Positions 14,484 to 25,604 of a DNA stretch of 64,000 bases are shown here, piece by piece (within the stretch, counting starts at the first letter, position 1; each line of letters starts with the position of its first letter). The notes beneath the pieces were generated by a model. That model had not been told where the DNA came from. It ran no database searches and was given only the letters and a program-made list of their open reading frames with translations. Source of the stretch: Aphelenchoides besseyi (lineage: Eukaryota > Nematoda > Chromadorea > Rhabditida > Aphelenchoididae); NCBI GenBank assembly GCA_024699855.1, contig JAMPIQ010000002.1, positions 4,898,001-4,962,000 of the forward strand. The letters run 5' to 3'. The position numbers and the translations under genes are program-made.

Positions 14484-16491
14484 ATGGACAACATGGAATA
14501 CGATTTTGATTCGTGGATGGATAGCAGCGACGATTCTATGGGTTTCTCTATTTCCGCTATTACATCGCCACTACGAGCACACGGTAAGTGAATTCGATGT
14601 CCAAATCGACCATTTTGTTCGTTTCCTTCGATCTTTTTTGCGCTTCTCAAACTCTTGACTCCCGTCGGTCTCGCCGGTCATTTGTCCTCGTGTCTCGTTG
14701 TTTGACCCCGACTATTGGGCCAAAAATGGACGCTGGACCAGTTTTTTTCATCGGGCGCGTGGATAGAGAAATTCGGCGTTCATTCCGTTGCGTTGACCTT
14801 AGTCGAGAGACGCTTTCGCGTCAAACCCACGCCGCCAATTTTCGTCAAAAAACAGCTGCGCATCTTACCGTAGCAGCCATCTTAAAAGTCATATAATTGA
14901 ACTGAAGAAGCGGTGACTTTTACACAAAACTGTGACAAATTATGTGAACAAAGAAAGTTGCAATCGGACACAATGACCTCACAATTTAACTTCTTTCGTT
15001 GTAGAAATTCCTGATCCCATATTCACGAACGAAAATGCTCGACATTCGTTGGACGATGACGAAGAAATGGATTCGATGATTAGTCTGTTTAATGACGAGT
15101 GGTCTTGTGATTCGGGAGTCGCATCATCGTTTTCTAACTCCGTAACATGGACGTCTAATTCTTTTTCCATGTCATCGAAAGAATCCACCAGCCGGATAGC
15201 AACAATTTTAGTAAGATCGATTGTTCTTTAAGTAGATAAGTTTGTTTGTTTGTAGGAGTCGAGTACCGAGAATTTAACCGTGGACCTTTCCGATCAAGAA
15301 GGCGATACGGTCATATCTCTCAAGGATTTGGAATATTCGAAGGTAGAAATCAACGAATCTCCCAAACCACAACGTTTGTGTTTACAAGACGTTACGCATC
15401 GAAAAAACCTTGGCCCCACCAAAATGACACCGAAGAAGAATTCTCCATCAGTGAAGACACAAAAACCTAACAATCGTAAACGTCCGTGCAGTGCATTTAC
15501 ATTTAAAACTTTAATAACATCTCCTGCTAAAATTCAAGATACAAAACGACGCAGCGAGTTCCTGCGCGAAAAGCGTAAATCATCGGTTAGTTGAAAGGAG
15601 TCTCCGAGTAATAATCCATACAACGATTGCAGCAGGGAATCCCAGCAGGTGCACAACCAATTCGCCGCATTCAATCTACGGGTGTACTTGAATCCTCATT
15701 CAACTCGTCACTTTCACCTGAGGTTGTTGAGGTAACTCGACGACACAGCTTGAGTTAACGATTACGCAACTTCTTTAGCACTATTCACTACGGACAGTTG
15801 ATAAACCACAAATCGAAGACACTGCTTTTCGTAGCATTGATGCTAACACTTTGGCTGCATTAGTGAACTCGTTAACTGTTGAGCAATTTGAAGAGAAATT
15901 TGTACTGGTCGATTGTCGTTATCCTTTCGAATACGATGGAGGACACGTAAAAGTAACTCAAGCAGGAGAATGAATTGCAAATCCTCGTCATTGCAGAATT
16001 CTATTAACGTTTTTGATCCTGAACTCATTGTTTCGATGTTTTATCCGAGTTCGAAGGAGCAGTTCGATAAGATGAAAACAAAGATTCCAATTTTTTATTG
16101 CGAATTCTCTCAGAAACGAGGTCCACAAATGTAAGTCAAGTGGTAACGACTAATTGAAATAACTTGATTCTTAGGGCCAGACGGTTACGCAAATGCGATC
16201 GTGAACATAACCAAGTAAACTATCCACGCTTGGATTATCCGGAAATGTAAGTCAAATTTTTTTGATTTGTTTCGTTACAAATGATTTTAGTTATGTTTTG
16301 GATCACGGCTATCGAAAGTTCTTCAATAACGACAAGCTGCATGTAAGTCCAAAGACTCTCAACTTTATAATGACCGATTACAATATTAGCATCTATGCGA
16401 ACCTCGACACTACGTGCCCATGCTACAACCAGCGTTCTCTTCTCAACTGAAGATGTATCATCAACACAAAAGAAAAGGTACACAGCGGTAA
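14484..16491 (+). CDS. CDC25-type dual-specificity phosphatase
   Basis: CDC25 removes inhibitory phosphates from CDK1/CDK2 to drive mitotic entry. The N-terminal half is acidic and Ser-rich, with a basic stretch (KNSPSVKTQKPNNRKRP) that may be a nuclear signal. The rhodanese-like catalytic domain starts near TLAALVNSL. It includes LVDCRYPFEYDGGH and the catalytic loop CEFSQKR (C-x5-R). Next come YPRLDYPEMYVLDHGYRKFF and LCEPRHYVPML, both CDC25 signatures. The last intron (donor about 16340, acceptor about 16390) restores LCEPRHYVPML and the stop at 16489-16491. The first intron (14584-15004) is about 420 nt, ten times the local norm, and may carry regulatory sequence. C. elegans has four CDC25 paralogues, so I give no number. 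Confidence 0.9.
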
Positions 16492-16994
16492 CATTCCGTT
16501 ACATCGTTGCTTTCAACAAACCTGCTAGAAATGTTTATTTGCGGAATTATAACATACTTCTATGGTCTCTATTGTACATTATGCCGATTATTTTGTTCAT
16601 TATATTGTCGCTTCAACCCGGATTTTCTTTAATTAGTAATATTTTGTTTGTACATATAGCCCCTAGTCCAGTTATGATAATTAAATTTATCCATGACATG
16701 TGGGAATAAGTTAACGATACAGAACAGGCATTTGCACCGAGAAGAAAAGCACGGAGGAAGTGAGGAGCGGAAGAATTATTATGCGGCCTAAAGTGCCGAC
16801 TGACAACAAGAAAAATATTCGGACATCTCAGTTTGAAGATCTCACAGTTGCTGTACAAGACGCATGTTACAATTTTGGAGTTGAGATTCTGACTTCTGTG
16901 CTAGAGCATTCCGCGTCGGAACAAACGAGTTGGTTTCATGTCCAAACTCAAGAACTTCGACTCGGTTGCGATGCTTGGGGGATTGGATCGTCGT
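16492..16994. other. convergent 3' region between CDC25 and PP1 genes
   Basis: About 500 nt separate the two stop codons. The left part is AT-rich and fits a CDC25 3' UTR. Open frames are present, but I see no domain in them. Confidence 0.45.
16649..16656 (+). promoter_or_regulatory. Pumilio-type element in CDC25 3' UTR
   Basis: TGTACATA exactly matches the Pumilio consensus UGUANAUA and sits about 160 nt past the CDC25 stop in an AT-rich 3' region. PUF proteins repress maternal cell-cycle mRNAs in animals, so a role here is plausible but inferred; an 8-mer can occur by chance. Confidence 0.3.
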
Positions 16995-18433
16995 TCACGA
17001 AGAACATTCTGCACGGGTTTGAGTATCTGAATTGTCGAACAGATTAAATTCGCACACAAATCGAGGGATTACCTGAAAAGAACAAAGGAGATTTCTGTCG
17101 ACATTCATAATCGCTCCGGCATTGTCGAATTCATTGCAATAGTTGGGCTAAATTACGATCCTCATTATTCTTCTAATACGAGAAATTACCGCCGAAAAGA
17201 TCGTCACCAGACTTCGTTTGCCAAAGAATTCGTATCCATCTTCTACGATTTGATGCGCGCGAACAACGAGATCGAGATCCATCTTTTGAAGGAAGTTTTG
17301 TAGAACATCTAAAAAGTGTAGATGTTAATAAGCAAAATAGTTGAAAGAATGCACAGACTGACATTTGGTTTGTACGAGATAAACAGATTAGTCTAGTCAC
17401 TAACCTTGGCCAAACACGAAAGAAATTCCACGATCATTTGGGGCCCAACCGAGAATTTTCGAGTCGGGATCACTCCTGAAACCACTTAAAATAAATGCAT
17501 TTTTTCTCGCTTACCATAGAATGTCACATAAAAGACCGTTGTCTTGAACCTCCACGGGCCTTGTGATGCGTTTGATTTGTTCCAACGTTTTCAAGTGAGG
17601 TGACAACCCTCCGTGACAGCAGAAGATTTTGTTTTCGATCAACGCAGCCACTGGCATGCAATTGAAAACATCTTGAAAGCATCTCCAAACTTTGACATTA
17701 AATCGGCGTTTACATTCGTCGTAGAACCCGTAAATTCTATTAAGTGAAGCGCACTTGAAAACAAAGGGTCCTTGTTAAACATCTTACAATCACTTACCTC
17801 GTGATTGCCCCTGATAAGGAAAAAGTTGCCCGGATATTTGATCTTGTAGCACAACAACAAGATAATGGTCTAAAGAACAATGTTTAGTTTAACGTCGCGG
17901 ACATTGCGACGAATGGCTTATCAAATAGTATGTAAAGGTTATTTCGAAAGCAAAAACTGATAGGTGATCATCGGAAATTTATGACGCATCAAAGCAATTC
18001 GACGTCAACAATTTACGATTATCAGCGAATGTTTCGTTTGATTAATTCGTCTGTTGCTACCCACCTCTAAACTTTTGGGTCCACGGTCAACATAATCGCC
18101 GAGAAATAGGAAGTTTGAAAGCGGTGGAAAACCGCACAATTTGAACAATCGAAGAAGATCCTTGAATTGACCGTGAATGTCGCCTACAATCTTCAGTGGG
18201 GCATTCAACTCCAAGAGCATCGGCTGTGAAAGGAAAAGGTCTCGACTTAAGTTGCAAATAAGTCGGATTTCGTGTTCCGAAACATCGATCGACTGTTTCC
18301 AGTTGTCCGTGATTCCCTGTAAAGACCAGTGTTCACTTCATCAATCATTTTTCTTTCGTACTTGAGTTAAACGACAAATGATGGCATCCACATCCAGTGC
18401 GCCGTAGACAAACGATTTGCGACGAGTGACCAT
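16995..18433 (-). CDS. PP1-type serine/threonine protein phosphatase catalytic subunit
   Basis: This is a metal-dependent phosphatase of the PPP family, acting with regulatory subunits. The start [19 protein letters not shown] is followed by all PPP motifs in order: [68 protein letters not shown] and [14 protein letters not shown]. Restoring [13 protein letters not shown] requires a 44 nt intron with an acceptor reading TTTTCAAG. The C-terminus after LLCSFQ is divergent from the PP1 tail, and one further intron there is possible, so the stop at 16995 is provisional. The family is PP1 rather than PP2A or PP2B by sequence, but it is diverged from GLC-7-type PP1 and may be one of the nematode germline-type PP1-like phosphatases. 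Confidence 0.87.
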
Positions 18434-21113
18434 TTTTCACGCCCGATGTTATTGACAGTTCAGTGGATTAAAAGAAGTGTGGGCCGGAAATAAACGAAAC
18501 TAATTAATCAACAGGCGGAAGAACGACACGTCGGCTTTCCAGGACCGCCATTCGACGCGTTAAACGCGAAAAGAGCTCGACAAACTCAATTTGGCGTAAA
18601 AATTATGACCAGGTGGTAATGTAAATTTGATAAACGAACACGCCCCAAAAACTATATAACGGAATGTAGAGCAGACAATTGAATACGGAAATGGTGGAAT
18701 GAACAGAAAATGAATTCGAAGAATAAGCTCGTTTGCAATACTGAACGATTAAAATACAAACGTGTGGATTCAAAGCTCAAGTGTTTTCCGACGTTTAAAC
18801 GGTAGACGAGCTCGTGCGTTGGCGTTCCGAAGCTCCGTTCGAATTGCCGGATTGGATTTTTGAGTGCAGCTGTGACGGCAAGAATCGAATTTCAAACCAC
18901 GATAATGTTCGCATCTGCTGCAATCACAACGAATTTTGGCGACCTTGTGTGTACGAAGATCTCTTGAATTCCGTTCCTCCTTACACGTGATCGCTGGCCG
19001 ACATGATAAATCAATTTGGAGCAACAGAAGGAGAAAACTAACAAAATTTGCGATTACGAATTTAATCACAAACACCAGCGACGTTGTTTTGATTCGAAGG
19101 CTTCTTGGTAGGCAAGTAAAAGTCACTTCCTTTCAGGATCATAATACGAACCGTACAATAGGAAGAGTGTCGAGAATAAAACCAAATCGAATGCACTCGG
19201 CGGGTGTTTAAGGGCGGAAAAGCGTTTCGATCCAAAAGGATTGAGCACACAAAATGGGGACTCGTCCATGGAACAATAAGCCCAAACATCGATGATTCAC
19301 ACGTTCCTTGTTCACAGCACAAAGCAAATTGATCGGAACCAAAATGTCCACAACTTTATTCTCCCCCAACCTCCGGAGAGGTCTCTGGGATCAAGTCGAA
19401 ATTTGAGATCTCGCGTTGATCCTCCAAGGCGCAAGGATCTCGAATGAACGGAAATGCAGACGTCGTCAGCACGCAAATAATTTCGGGACCTCAAGCATGT
19501 GCGAACGCGAAAAAAGCGTAACAACATCGTTCGCATTTTCACCTGCCGTTTTGACGTTGCGCAGCACCACGCGGACTTTAAATTTTTGTCGTTTGTACTC
19601 GAAAAACTTCACAGTCTGTTGGTTCGCCCAACTTTCTTTTTATCCGTCGAATTCGACGTCTCGAACTGATTGCGCAAAAGAACATTGGGAGCGAGCGCAC
19701 AAAATTGAATTAAACGACAAAAAACTCAAACGCAAAGCTTCAACGTTAAAAGGGTCAAATTAACCTAAAGGTTTGAGCAAACAAGAGGAAGCGAGACCGT
19801 TGATGCAAAATCATCGGGTCATTTGAGACGAGGAACGTGAAAGAAGTTGCGCTTCGTACACTCACTCTCGACCTCTTGAACTTCAATCCCACACACTCAT
19901 GACGACATTCTCATCTAATGGCCATTATAGACTCCGGATTACCGTACAATCATAGCGATTCCACTCGTCAGTGTGCGTAAACAAAAGTCCAAAGTTTACG
20001 AGAAAATCCGCTTTTTATACCAATGTACCAACGTTCCGATCATTGATGGGCGTACAAAGTTGTTTACGATCCTCAAAAGGTCTGTAGAAATCGACTGCTT
20101 TTTTTGATTTCACACACGCATTCTAAGCGACCGTAAAAGTGGGACGTGCGAGTACAATTCGCGGACAACGTTGAGATTCGCAACTCCGCCTCTTGGTTTC
20201 CGAATTCACGCGTAGTCCCCGTGGCACAAACGCTCGATTGGAGACCGATTGGGAGTCAAAATTCCAACAAACTCGCCATCACATCATTGCAGCTTTGCAT
20301 AAACGGAGTGAGTTTTGATGCGCTTAAAGTCGCTGTGAAATTGCACCATCGGCTGAGAATAACAATAGGCTCAGATTCCAAACCTTTCAATTCATGGGAA
20401 AACAACAAGATTCCAAAATTCGTTCACTGATCGAAAACGACTGAAAACATCGACGTGAAAAATCAGCTAATGTCACAGTCGATTAATGGCAAAGGAATTC
20501 GACTTTACACTGCGACTGACTAGACCGTCGACGGAAACGCGCGAACCAAGTGAGTAACATAACGAAAGAACAACGTGAAATTAATCATTCGAAATGAGCA
20601 AAAAACATTTCCGAGATACGTGATTCAACGCATCGAATCATAAGTCCATTCAGCAGACGATTTTTCTTGTTGCAAAGCGTCCGATTATTCGCGCACGTTG
20701 CGCCTATGGATCGTTGACGCAAATTAGCACGTGCGCCATTTCGTTGCGTCACGAAGACGATCCGTGAATACGAAAACGTGCGATCAGAAAGAACGACGAA
20801 ACATGAAACCAAATGTTTTCACAGCAGCAAGCCAATTAGAAGCGATAAATTTCCCTGACAAGTTTCTTATCACTACCATTCGTTGCCCAGCGAACGGTCT
20901 AATCTGCCCATAAGCTCCGAGTTGATTACGTACGCGCAACATTTCGTTCTTTCGTTTTGATTTCTGATGCAAAAACAAAGTTTATTCACTAATTCAGAGA
21001 AGAAACAACAAAGAGCAAGAGCTTAATTACAAAACAATGAGAAGTGCAAATGGAGTGAAACTTAAAATCGTTTAGATTTGTGATCGCAAGTCACGTCTTG
21101 AAGTCTTGGAAAG
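18434..21113. other. 2.7 kb gene-poor stretch upstream of PP1 gene
   Basis: I can support no gene. Frames such as 18770-19126 and 19416-19763 lack domains and plausible exon joins. The PP1 promoter should lie at its left end. Confidence 0.45.
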
Positions 21114-21470
21114 CTATTTTCTCTGCGTCAACTTCATTCGTTCGTCTTTCAATTGCTTTCGAATTCGTTCCTCGATCTCCTCGTCTCGACGGACCATTTG
21201 CGACAAACGACTCCAAAGCAAATCACGGCGTTGTTTGCGATCCTCCACTTCTTTTTTCGTCTCCGAAGTTGTCGTCATCTGCGGCTTCTTCGGAATCTGG
21301 AACGTTGGTGTGCGAGCGGGTGTCGAGGACGCTCCAACGACTTGAAACGAGTTGGCCAAAACGCGTCGATCGGAAAATCGTTTGTGCTCCGAATCGTAGT
21401 TCGCTTCTCGAAGAGCGATTTCGCAATCTCCGAGTTGAACTTCGTAACTTTCCATCGAACCGAAAGACAT
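21114..21470 (-). CDS. small charged protein, unknown function
   Basis: A 118-residue frame begins MSFGSMESYEVQ and ends RMKLTQRK-stop. The last 50 residues are strongly charged and helical (KKEVEDRKQRRDLLWSRL, RRDEEIEERIRKQLKDERM) and probably form a coiled coil. The middle holds a Thr/Pro segment (SSTPARTPTFQIPKKP) that looks disordered and phosphorylatable. An acceptor-like TTTTCAG lies 9-10 nt before the ATG, consistent with splicing to a leader or a 5' UTR exon. It is divergent from BOLA3 with about 210 nt between starts. I do not recognise the family. Confidence 0.55.
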   Translation of the reverse strand: MSFGSMESYEVQLGDCEIALREANYDSEHKRFSDRRVLANSFQVVGASSTPARTPTFQIPKKPQMTTTSETKKEVEDRKQRRDLLWSRLSQMVRRDEEIEERIRKQLKDERMKLTQRK

Positions 21471-21682
21471 TGGAATCTGAAAACATTTCTGATTACTGAA
21501 ACCTCGAAAGATGGCAATCCAGACAAAAATATTCAACTTAGCGTCGAGTACTCGATGGTAACAAGCAAAAATCGTTAGTTTGCACTTTGCTCTTTTACAA
21601 AGAAAACAGAATACTTTCTCGACTGAAATTTTCGAAATTTGTTTGAATCGACCTTTTTTAAGTTAACTCTCTTGTTCTACGG

Positions 21683-22026
21683 ATGTTGAGGTTTCGAAGT
21701 TCGCTTCTGCGCGCAGTGTTTCCACTCACAAGTCGGCAGTTTTCTTTGAAATTGTCCGAAGGTGAACAGCGAATTCACGACATTTTACGCGAAAAGTTTC
21801 CGAACGCAAAAACCTTGGAAGTCAACGACATCAGTGGTAGGTGATCTCAACTCATCTGTGTCCTATTGTCTTTATAGGCGGTTGCGGGTCGATGTACCGG
21901 GTCGTCGTTCACACGCCCGAATTCAAAGACCTTCTGACCGTTCAACAACACCAATCAGTAACGTCGGCTTTGAAGAAGGAAATCAAATCGATGCACGGGA
22001 TTACGATCGAAACAAAATCAGTTTGA
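21683..22026 (+). CDS. BOLA3: mitochondrial BolA-like protein 3
   Basis: BOLA3 acts with NFU1/GLRX5 to deliver 4Fe-4S clusters in mitochondria. The first 20 residues (MLRFRSSLLRAVFPLTSRQF) form a basic amphipathic targeting sequence. The BolA fold follows: RIHDILREKFPNAKTLEVNDISGGCGSMYRVVV contains the Cys in the position used for cluster binding, and HQSVTSALKKEIKSMHGITI matches the HR-x-V-x-x-L-K-x-E-I-x-x-M-HG consensus, with Q in place of the usual R. One intron of about 40 nt splits the ISGG glycine codons. The gene lies 129 nt upstream of the HTATSF1-like gene on the same strand. Confidence 0.88.
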
Positions 22027-22048
22027 CAGTCTTTCTTGTTATAGGCGA

Positions 22049-22054
22049 AATAAA
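22049..22054 (+). terminator. AATAAA between BOLA3 and HTATSF1 genes
   Basis: A canonical poly(A) signal 23 nt after the BOLA3 stop is followed about 90 nt later by a TTTTAG acceptor-like site (22141-22146) and the next ATG. This order is what an operon junction looks like in nematodes. Confidence 0.45.
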
Positions 22055-22155
22055 ATAGACGTTTAATGCATCTGTTACTTCTGTCGTGGTTTCATGACCA
22101 TCGAATATTTTTGTTTATCAGCAATCATCTTTCAATTGCATTTTAGTATCACGAA

Positions 22156-23733
22156 ATGTCTGATGGCATCGAAGAAGCAATGGCACGTGCCTCTGAACGG
22201 CAACGTTACGGTTCGACAAGTAGTGAAGAAGAGGGAGAACAAGTCGGTTAGTTGGATGATTTTTTACGAGTTTTCCGTTGGTTTCAGCCACTTCATCAGC
22301 AAAAGAACCGGAACGACGATTTGTCGATGGTCGTTGGTTGTGTTTGTACGAGAACGGCACGTTCTTTCAGTTTGTCGACAACGAATGGAAAGCGTTGCCG
22401 GCGGAAACGAATCTCGAAGAGCTAAAACAGAAATGGGAAACTGTTGGGCCAACCAATGCTAGTGCATCAACATCGGCTAGACAAGTTGTCAACGGTATTC
22501 CAATGATTTGGAATCCGATGGCTCAAGCGTGGCTCCCAGACGTTGCCGTGGACGAAGACTTCATGGCACAGTATCAAGCGAACTACGGTGTTGCCACGGA
22601 TTACGACAAAATCGCTGCTCCAACAGCCAAAAAACTTGAAGTGAAGTTGACGAAAGAAGAGAAACGAGCCAAAAAACGAGAACTCGCGGCAGCTGAAGCA
22701 GAAAGACTGAAGGGGTGGATTGAAATGGACGAGTCGAGAAACACGAAAGTTTATGTTTCCGGTCTGCCAACGACAATCACCGAAGAAGATTTCATTGTAA
22801 GTTGGCTCTAAAAGGATCAACTTGTTATTTTAATTTAGACGTTTATGTCGAAATGCGGCGTGATAATGGACGATCCCCGAAACGGAAAGCCGAAAGTGAA
22901 ATTGTACAAAGACAAAGAAGGAAAAATGAAAGGTGATGGTATTTGTTGTTACGCGAGAGTGGAATCAGTGCAATTGGCTTTGGATATTTTGGATGAGATG
23001 CGCTATGATGCTGATCATACAGTTCATGTGGAAAGAGCAAAATTCGAGATGAAAGGCAACTTCGATCCTGCCAAGAAGAAAGCACGATTGACAGCGGCAC
23101 AAAAGAAAAAGTTCTTGGACAAACAACAAAAGTAAGTGCTGATAATCATGTATTCAAATATCTTGATTTCAGGTTATTTGAATGGAAACCGGAAAAGCCG
23201 CGAAACTATCGACCAGTACACGAGTGTACGGTTGTTTTAAAGAATATGTTCACTTTAGAGGAGATCAACGTAAGTTGCTATCGAGCGAATAAGTTCATTT
23301 CGTTTTCAGCAAAATGCTGCTATGATCTTCGATTTGAAAGAAGAAATGAAGGAAATGTACGGCAAATTTGGAATCTTGAAATCGACTGTTGTTTACGATG
23401 TAAGTTTCGTTTATTATGTCAAACTAAGATTACTTCCAGACGAATCCGGAAGGGGTTATCACACTCACGTATGAGAATGTTGAAGCTGCAGATTTGGCTG
23501 TGAAATCGCTGGACGGTGTGATACGACATGGACGTCAAATTTCTGCAAGTTTGTGGGACGGAAAAACGAAGGTAACTGCTCTAACTGATCACTTGTTTCA
23601 ACTTAGTTTGCAGTACAAACGAGCAGAAACGCAGGAAGAGCAACGTCAACGAGACAAAGCCTGGGAATCGTTTCTGGGAGTCAACGACGAGGAAGTCGAA
23701 GAAGAAGAAGAGACGGAAAGTGCAAATAACTGA
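22156..23733 (+). CDS. Tat-SF1 / HTATSF1-like splicing factor (CUS2 family)
   Basis: Tat-SF1/Cus2 binds SF3B1 through a UHM-type RRM and the U2 snRNP during spliceosome assembly. The acidic N-terminus is followed by a segment typical of the family (RRFVDGRWLCLYENGTFFQF) and a charged helix (EEKRAKKRELAAAEAERLKGW). RRM1 carries NTKVYVSGLPTTITEEDF and GICCYARVESVQLAL. The second RRM/UHM spans CTVVLKNMFT to LSASLWDGKTK-like sequence (read as QISASLWDGKTK). The acidic C-terminus (EEVEEEEETES) ends at 23733. Using the second of two nearby acceptors (TTGCAG at about 23612) keeps the conserved KAWESFLG frame. At least six short introns interrupt the gene. Confidence 0.87.
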
Positions 23734-24352
23734 ATTCTCATTAACGTTTATCTACTGGAATTTGTTCACAATATTCGATCAGCTTATCAGTAAACTTATT
23801 TATATAAACTTAAGCGACTGATTGGCTCAAATAAGTGGCAAAGCAATCGGGTTTCGAAGTTACTGAAGGTGCTTCTCTCTTTGCTCGCACTAATGAAGTC
23901 ATTTTGTTGAAGTTGCGAAGGTTTCTAGTTTTACGGTTAGGGCTGTCAACTGAACCGAATTAACGTTAAGTGGATGAATTATTCGTATGTCAAAGTTGAT
24001 GCAGATCTCCACAAAATAATTTACGTACATTGCTTTTTGATCTTCGAATTTAATTTCGTTGAGAGTTGGGTGTAAAGTTTCGAATGGTGCTAAAAGGTCA
24101 TTACACCTTATTCATTTAGAACGTTGATGACTGTGTTGGAACAACAATCTTACGTTTCTACGCGAAGTGCTGAAAACAACTCGAGGAAACAAACAAAAAT
24201 CACAGTCAGCGTATGCGGTCGAGCAAAACCAAACGAAGTGCGTCGAACGTGTTTGCGGGAACGGGCGGAGCTTAGAACCGATTTCAGAAGTCGGTTTGGG
24301 AACTGAAGGTTAAAAACCACGATCAAAAGCTGGTCGGTTTAATCTCTGCAAA
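23734..24352. other. intergenic region upstream of SOD
   Basis: About 620 nt with no supportable gene. It should contain the 3' UTR of the HTATSF1-like gene and the SOD promoter. Confidence 0.45.
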
Positions 24353-25361
24353 ATGAAGATTTCGATTGTTCTTTTTTCTTTCTTTGCGATCGCACTGGCT
24401 GATGGTAAGTAGTGAACGTTAGTTGTTCGAAGTGTTGAGTGATTGTTTGTTTACTTCACTGTCCTAGGCGCTATTTACACACTCAAATATGTTTGTTCAA
24501 GTATTTAACCGCTTACAAGCTTTTCGCCAAAACTTCGATTATGACCTTGATTTTCAGAACGACACGCGACTGTCAAGTTGATTCGCTTTGAGAATGACAA
24601 AGAGGTTGATTCGGGACATTTGCAATTGTTACAAAAAGATGGCAAACTTACGGTAAAGAACATACGCATGCGGCCATTGATCTTTGATTTCAGATTGTTG
24701 GAAAGATAACCGGCTTGACTGCTGGCGAACATGGTTTTCACATTCACGAAAAAGGATCAACCGGAAACAAGTGTCTCGATGCTGGGCCACATTTCAATCC
24801 TCAAAACAAATCGCATGGAGGACCAGAAGATTCCGAAAGACACATCGGAGATTTGGGCAATATCTTGGCTGATGTAAGTGACTTTACAATTGCAATTAAC
24901 GGTTTCTTTTGTTTAGGAAAACGGCGTTGCGGTTATCAACATCAGCGATTCGTTGGCACAGTTGGATGGAGAGCATGGAATTTTGAAACGATCGGTTGTT
25001 GTGCACGAGAAAGCTGATGATTTGGGAAAAGGAGCAAGTCCCGATTCGAAAAAAACTGGAAACTCCGGAACTCGAGTGGCTTGCGGCATCATCGGTAATT
25101 AACCGAACGCTTCAATTTTCTTTTTAACTTTACACATCTCTTCAAAAGCACTGCTTTCTCTCAATAAACTCATTCTACGAGCTGCTGCCCTTTCCTTTAA
25201 CAACATTTCGACATAACACACGTGTGATTCTGTTTTATATGATCTACAAAAATTTAGATGGAGGATCGATTTCCACTACGACTGAAGCTTCGTTTGATGA
25301 GAAAATTGCTGCAAATTTCTTTTTGGCGATGATCTCTGCGTTTGTGCTCATGATCGTCTAG
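24353..25361 (+). CDS. sod-4: extracellular Cu/Zn superoxide dismutase with alternative C-terminus
   Basis: This enzyme converts superoxide to peroxide and oxygen outside the cell or in the secretory pathway. [17 protein letters not shown] is a signal peptide. Metal ligands are intact: HGFHIHE, PHFNP, SHGGP, RHIGDLG and VVVHEKADD. The disulfide Cys pair (KCLDAG, VACG) and the active-site Arg (GTRVACG) are present. Two ends are possible. Read through, the protein stops after ACGIIGN at 25102. If the donor at 25095 (GTAATT, overlapping that stop codon) is spliced to the acceptor ending at 25257, a tail of about 34 residues is added, ending in a hydrophobic segment ([15 protein letters not shown]), stop at 25359-25361. 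C. elegans sod-4 likewise makes secreted and membrane-bound forms. Enzyme identity is certain; isoform use is inferred. Confidence 0.93.
25163..25168 (+). terminator. proximal poly(A) signal inside the SOD tail intron
   Basis: AATAAA lies 61 nt past the secreted-form stop and inside the intron that must be removed to make the membrane form. Its use would fix the secreted form. Confidence 0.5.
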
Positions 25362-25422
25362 ACCAAAAGTGATTCGTTGAACACGATTATTCTTCCCTTC
25401 ATTATAACCATTGTACAGTTCG

Positions 25423-25428
25423 AATAAA
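25423..25428 (+). terminator. distal poly(A) signal of SOD
   Basis: A second AATAAA lies 62 nt past the membrane-form stop, giving that isoform its own 3' end. Confidence 0.55.
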
Positions 25429-25604
25429 CAAAAATAGACGTTCAGTCACGAAAACTCGGAGGAAAAGCCAAATGTGCAAATAGAAGCATTTAGTTGAATT
25501 TGGTGTTACGAGTGGACTTTACATTCTTTTTGAACATCATTTCGATCCTCCAATCTTGTTGCTTCTCAAACATCAAGTAAATCAACGGCCTCTTAGCGAA
25601 TGCG

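Noticed and set aside
16395..16709. Hydrophobic plus-strand frame downstream of CDC25
   Set aside because: It starts inside the last CDC25 exon in another frame, and its hydrophobic residues reflect T-rich 3' UTR sequence.
17639..17805. Frame reading [11 protein letters not shown] in the PP1 gene as coding
   Set aside because: It is intron sequence; splicing 44 nt restores the conserved [13 protein letters not shown].
18770..19763. Arg/Ser-rich open frames on both strands
   Set aside because: No conserved motif, no plausible splice structure, and similar frames occur throughout the gene-poor blocks.
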